Shown: one piece after another, positions 6,836 to 8,680 of the stretch
How positions within the stretch are numbered: the stretch's first letter is position 1
Layout of the letters: the number at the start of each line of letters is the position of its first letter
NCBI GenBank assembly: GCA_003507475.1
Contig: DNVQ01000009.1
Location: 7,954-16,633, forward strand
Direction of reading: 5' to 3'
DNA from: Candidatus Moraniibacteriota bacterium
GTDB lineage: Bacteria; Patescibacteriota; Minisyncoccia; Moranbacterales; UBA9337
DNA length: 8,680 bases
The notes under the pieces: generated by a model
What the model saw: the letters and a program-made list of their open reading frames with translations, nothing else
Databases searched by the model: none
What the model was told of the DNA's origin: nothing
Position numbers and translations under genes: made by a program

Positions 6836-8476
6836 ATGAAATTCAAAAATAAAAGAATCCTCAATTTAACTTTGCTCTTTTTAATTGTTTTAGCCGCGTT
6901 TACTATTCGAATCTACAACATTGAAAATGTACCTAGCGGAATTTATCCCGATGAAGGAGAGAATGCTGCGGATGCACTAAGAGCAAATGAATCAGGAAAT
7001 TATGAGTGGTTTTATACAGGAAACAATGGTCGCGAAGGATTATTTATAAATTTGCAAGCACTAAGCATAAAGTTACTTGACCCATCTATGCTTTCTCTCA
7101 AACTTTGGTCAATAATTTTTGGAACACTAACTGTCTTAGGAACCTATCTCTTGACCAAAGAACTTTTTCGCAGTCAACGTGCCGGACTCTTGGCCGCTTT
7201 TTTTGTAGCTTTTTCTTTTTGGGCGATAAATTTTTCCCGCATCGGCTTTCGCGCAAATATGCTACCGCCAGTTCTATCTTTTTCTTTTTATTATTTATTT
7301 TGCGGAATACGATATAATAAAGTCATTCATAGCTCAAAAAACAAAGCTAAAAATTTCTTAAAAAGCTCTACTTTTAAATCTTACTTTTGTTTTGCCATGG
7401 CCGGTTTAATATTCGGTATTGGACTGCACACCTATATAGCATTTAGGGTAGCTCCAGCCATTCTAGGTCTATCATTTCTCGCTCTTTGGATTACTAAGAG
7501 ACATTTTTGGAGAGACTATTGGCTTCACAGCCTACTTTTCATAATTTTCATGTTTATCTCCATGGCACCCCTACTCTGGACTTTTCATACTCATCCTGAA
7601 TTTCTAACCTCTCGCTCAGCCAGTATTTCCGTTTTAGCTCCGGAGGTGAATCAGGGTCATCCGATTAAAGAATTGAGTCGCAGTTTATTTTTAAGCTTGG
7701 TTAAATATAATTTTTGGGGAGACCAAAACTGGAGACACAATTATCCTCCTTATCCGATTCTTAACCCGATTTTAGGTTTTACATTCTTAGGCGGTTTGAT
7801 TTATTTAATTATAAAATGGTTCCATCTCTTAATTTTAAGATTCAAGCACAAAATCAGAGATAGAAAATTTTATGTTTACACTTTTATTTTAGGCTGGTTT
7901 TTTGCTATGCTTGCTCCTGAATTTATGACAGCCGAAGGATTGCCTCATGCCCTCAGATCAATCGGGACCATTCCTGTTACCTTTATTATCGCCACCATTC
8001 CCTTTCTTTGGCTGATTGGAAAAACTAAGCATTACGGACATGGCTTTAAAATAATCATAATCTCTTTTATTTTTATTTCCCTACCTATTATTGCCGTCAG
8101 TGAGACTATTAAATATCATTATTTTTGGGCAAACAATGAAAATCAATATGTATCTTTTGATAGATATCTAAAGAAAATAGCGGACTACAATAAAAATCTT
8201 CCTGAATCAACGGAAAAATATTTAATAGCCGATCAATATACCAGCTTGCCAATAAGATTTCTAAATGCGGATACGAAAAATATGTTTTATGTCTGGGATG
8301 TTCACATCCCACACATTTCCCCAAAAAATAATGATTTTGTTATAATAATGACACATCCCACAGAAGAAATCCGCACTCAGGTACTAAATAAATTTCCAGA
8401 CATTAATGAAATAAGGCACGAAAAAGATAAAGATGGTTATTTTCTAGAATTCACTTATACTAATAATAGTCTTTGA
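6836..8476 (+). CDS. Polytopic glycosyltransferase, GT39 / PMT_2 (ArnT-like) family
   Basis: The 546-residue protein is a GT-C fold enzyme of the inner membrane that should transfer a sugar from a polyprenyl-phosphate donor to an acceptor; neither donor nor acceptor can be read from sequence. After the first membrane helix (about 8-26), the external loop carries IYPDEGENAADALR, whose Asp39-Glu40 matches the catalytic DE pair of protein O-mannosyltransferases. The loop goes on to NNGREGLFIN (Glu67), a counterpart of the second conserved acidic loop motif. SRIGFRANMLP (134-144) is typical of the family. Roughly 11 hydrophobic helices follow up to about residue 440, with a soluble C-terminal domain of about 100 residues. 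I prefer the ATG at 6836 because family members begin just before helix 1; a TTG at 6755 would add 27 low-complexity residues. Neither start has a Shine-Dalgarno sequence. The stop is TGA. Confidence 0.9.
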   Translation: MKFKNKRILNLTLLFLIVLAAFTIRIYNIENVPSGIYPDEGENAADALRANESGNYEWFYTGNNGREGLFINLQALSIKLLDPSMLSLKLWSIIFGTLTVLGTYLLTKELFRSQRAGLLAAFFVAFSFWAINFSRIGFRANMLPPVLSFSFYYLFCGIRYNKVIHSSKNKAKNFLKSSTFKSYFCFAMAGLIFGIGLHTYIAFRVAPAILGLSFLALWITKRHFWRDYWLHSLLFIIFMFISMAPLLWTFHTHPEFLTSRSASISVLAPEVNQGHPIKELSRSLFLSLVKYNFWGDQNWRHNYPPYPILNPILGFTFLGGLIYLIIKWFHLLILRFKHKIRDRKFYVYTFILGWFFAMLAPEFMTAEGLPHALRSIGTIPVTFIIATIPFLWLIGKTKHYGHGFKIIIISFIFISLPIIAVSETIKYHYFWANNENQYVSFDRYLKKIADYNKNLPESTEKYLIADQYTSLPIRFLNADTKNMFYVWDVHIPHISPKNNDFVIIMTHPTEEIRTQVLNKFPDINEIRHEKDKDGYFLEFTYTNNSL

Positions 8477-8564
8477 TTGTATTTCTCAAATATTTCACCA
8501 AGGCATAAATAGTCTCGCAATAATTAATTTAATCTCAAACCTCATTTAGGGGAAATAAATAAAA
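8477..8564 (+). promoter_or_regulatory. Short spacer with a ribosome-binding site for the last gene
   Basis: The 88-base gap between the glycosyltransferase and the next plus-strand gene contains AGGGGA at 8548-8553, 11 bases before the ATG at 8565. It is the clearest Shine-Dalgarno-like sequence before any gene here and decides that start. I see no intrinsic terminator in the gap, so the two genes may be co-transcribed. Confidence 0.6.
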
Positions 8565-8680
8565 ATGAAAAATAAGCTAAAGGATTTGAAAAATTATTTC
8601 AAAAAAAGGCACACTCTCATAATAGTTGTCGTATCAATTATTTTTTTAAGTGTGTCAATTTTAAATGCCCATAAAGATGC
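8565..8680 (+). CDS. N-terminal fragment of a membrane-anchored protein (runs off the right edge)
   Basis: The frame opens at ATG 8565 and continues for 38 codons to the edge without a stop. A basic start (MKNKLKDLKNYFKKRH) is followed by about 18 hydrophobic residues (LIIVVVSIIFLSVSIL) and then NAHKDA. This is a signal anchor or first membrane helix with a positive N-terminal side, so the N-terminus should be cytoplasmic. A recognisable Shine-Dalgarno-like AGGGGA precedes it. It lies 88 bases after the glycosyltransferase on the same strand, so it could be another envelope glycan enzyme or an exported protein. The visible part is too short to assign a family. Confidence 0.75.
   Translation, partial: MKNKLKDLKNYFKKRHTLIIVVVSIIFLSVSILNAHKD

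Noticed and set aside
7105..7317. Small frames overlapping the glycosyltransferase (7105-7317 plus, 8109-8324 minus)
   Set aside because: They lie inside a well-supported membrane protein gene and have no independent support.
1..8680. UGA-as-glycine code (Gracilibacteria/Absconditabacteria type)
   Set aside because: Frames of 719 and 1214 codons contain no in-frame TGA, glycine uses GGN codons, and the glycosyltransferase ends naturally at TGA with a TAG only 12 codons later.

Overview
The window looks like chromosomal DNA from a low-GC bacterium (about one third G+C by eye). It most resembles a member of the Candidate Phyla Radiation (Patescibacteria). The reasons are the run of large, very charged proteins without recognisable families, a 100-residue protein that resembles the DUF5663 type as I remember it, A/T-rich leaders mostly without Shine-Dalgarno sequences, and a PMT_2/ArnT-type glycosyltransferase. 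Long frames stay open under the standard bacterial code, so the UGA-glycine code of Gracilibacteria and Absconditabacteria does not apply. The phylum assignment is an inference, because the window contains no rRNA or ribosomal protein.

Layout. Positions 1 to 6411 hold four tandem minus-strand genes: a 719-residue coiled-coil protein, a 1214-residue protein with hydrophobic segments and an acidic repeat, a 100-residue helical protein, and the N-terminus of a fourth protein that runs off the left edge. The first three are separated by only 18 and 21 bases. The fourth follows a 94-base gap with strong overlapping hairpins. A good extended -10 promoter (6447-6475, minus) lies just upstream of the first gene, so the set reads as one operon.

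Positions 6412 to about 6835 are non-coding. They contain the operon promoter, a stem-loop near the predicted start of the mRNA, and a 161-base structured inverted-repeat element (6548-6708) with a 14-base GC-rich palindrome inside. Plus-strand genes follow: a polytopic GT39/PMT_2-type glycosyltransferase (6836-8476) and the first 38 codons of a protein with an N-terminal membrane anchor (8565 to the edge).

How the genes may work together. The minus-strand set could form an envelope-associated assembly: a soluble coiled-coil protein, a membrane-anchored protein whose C-terminal half may lie outside the cell, and small or disordered accessory proteins. None has a function I can name. The divergent glycosyltransferase would use a polyprenyl-phosphate sugar to modify lipids, glycans or proteins. 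No link between the two sides is shown beyond adjacency.
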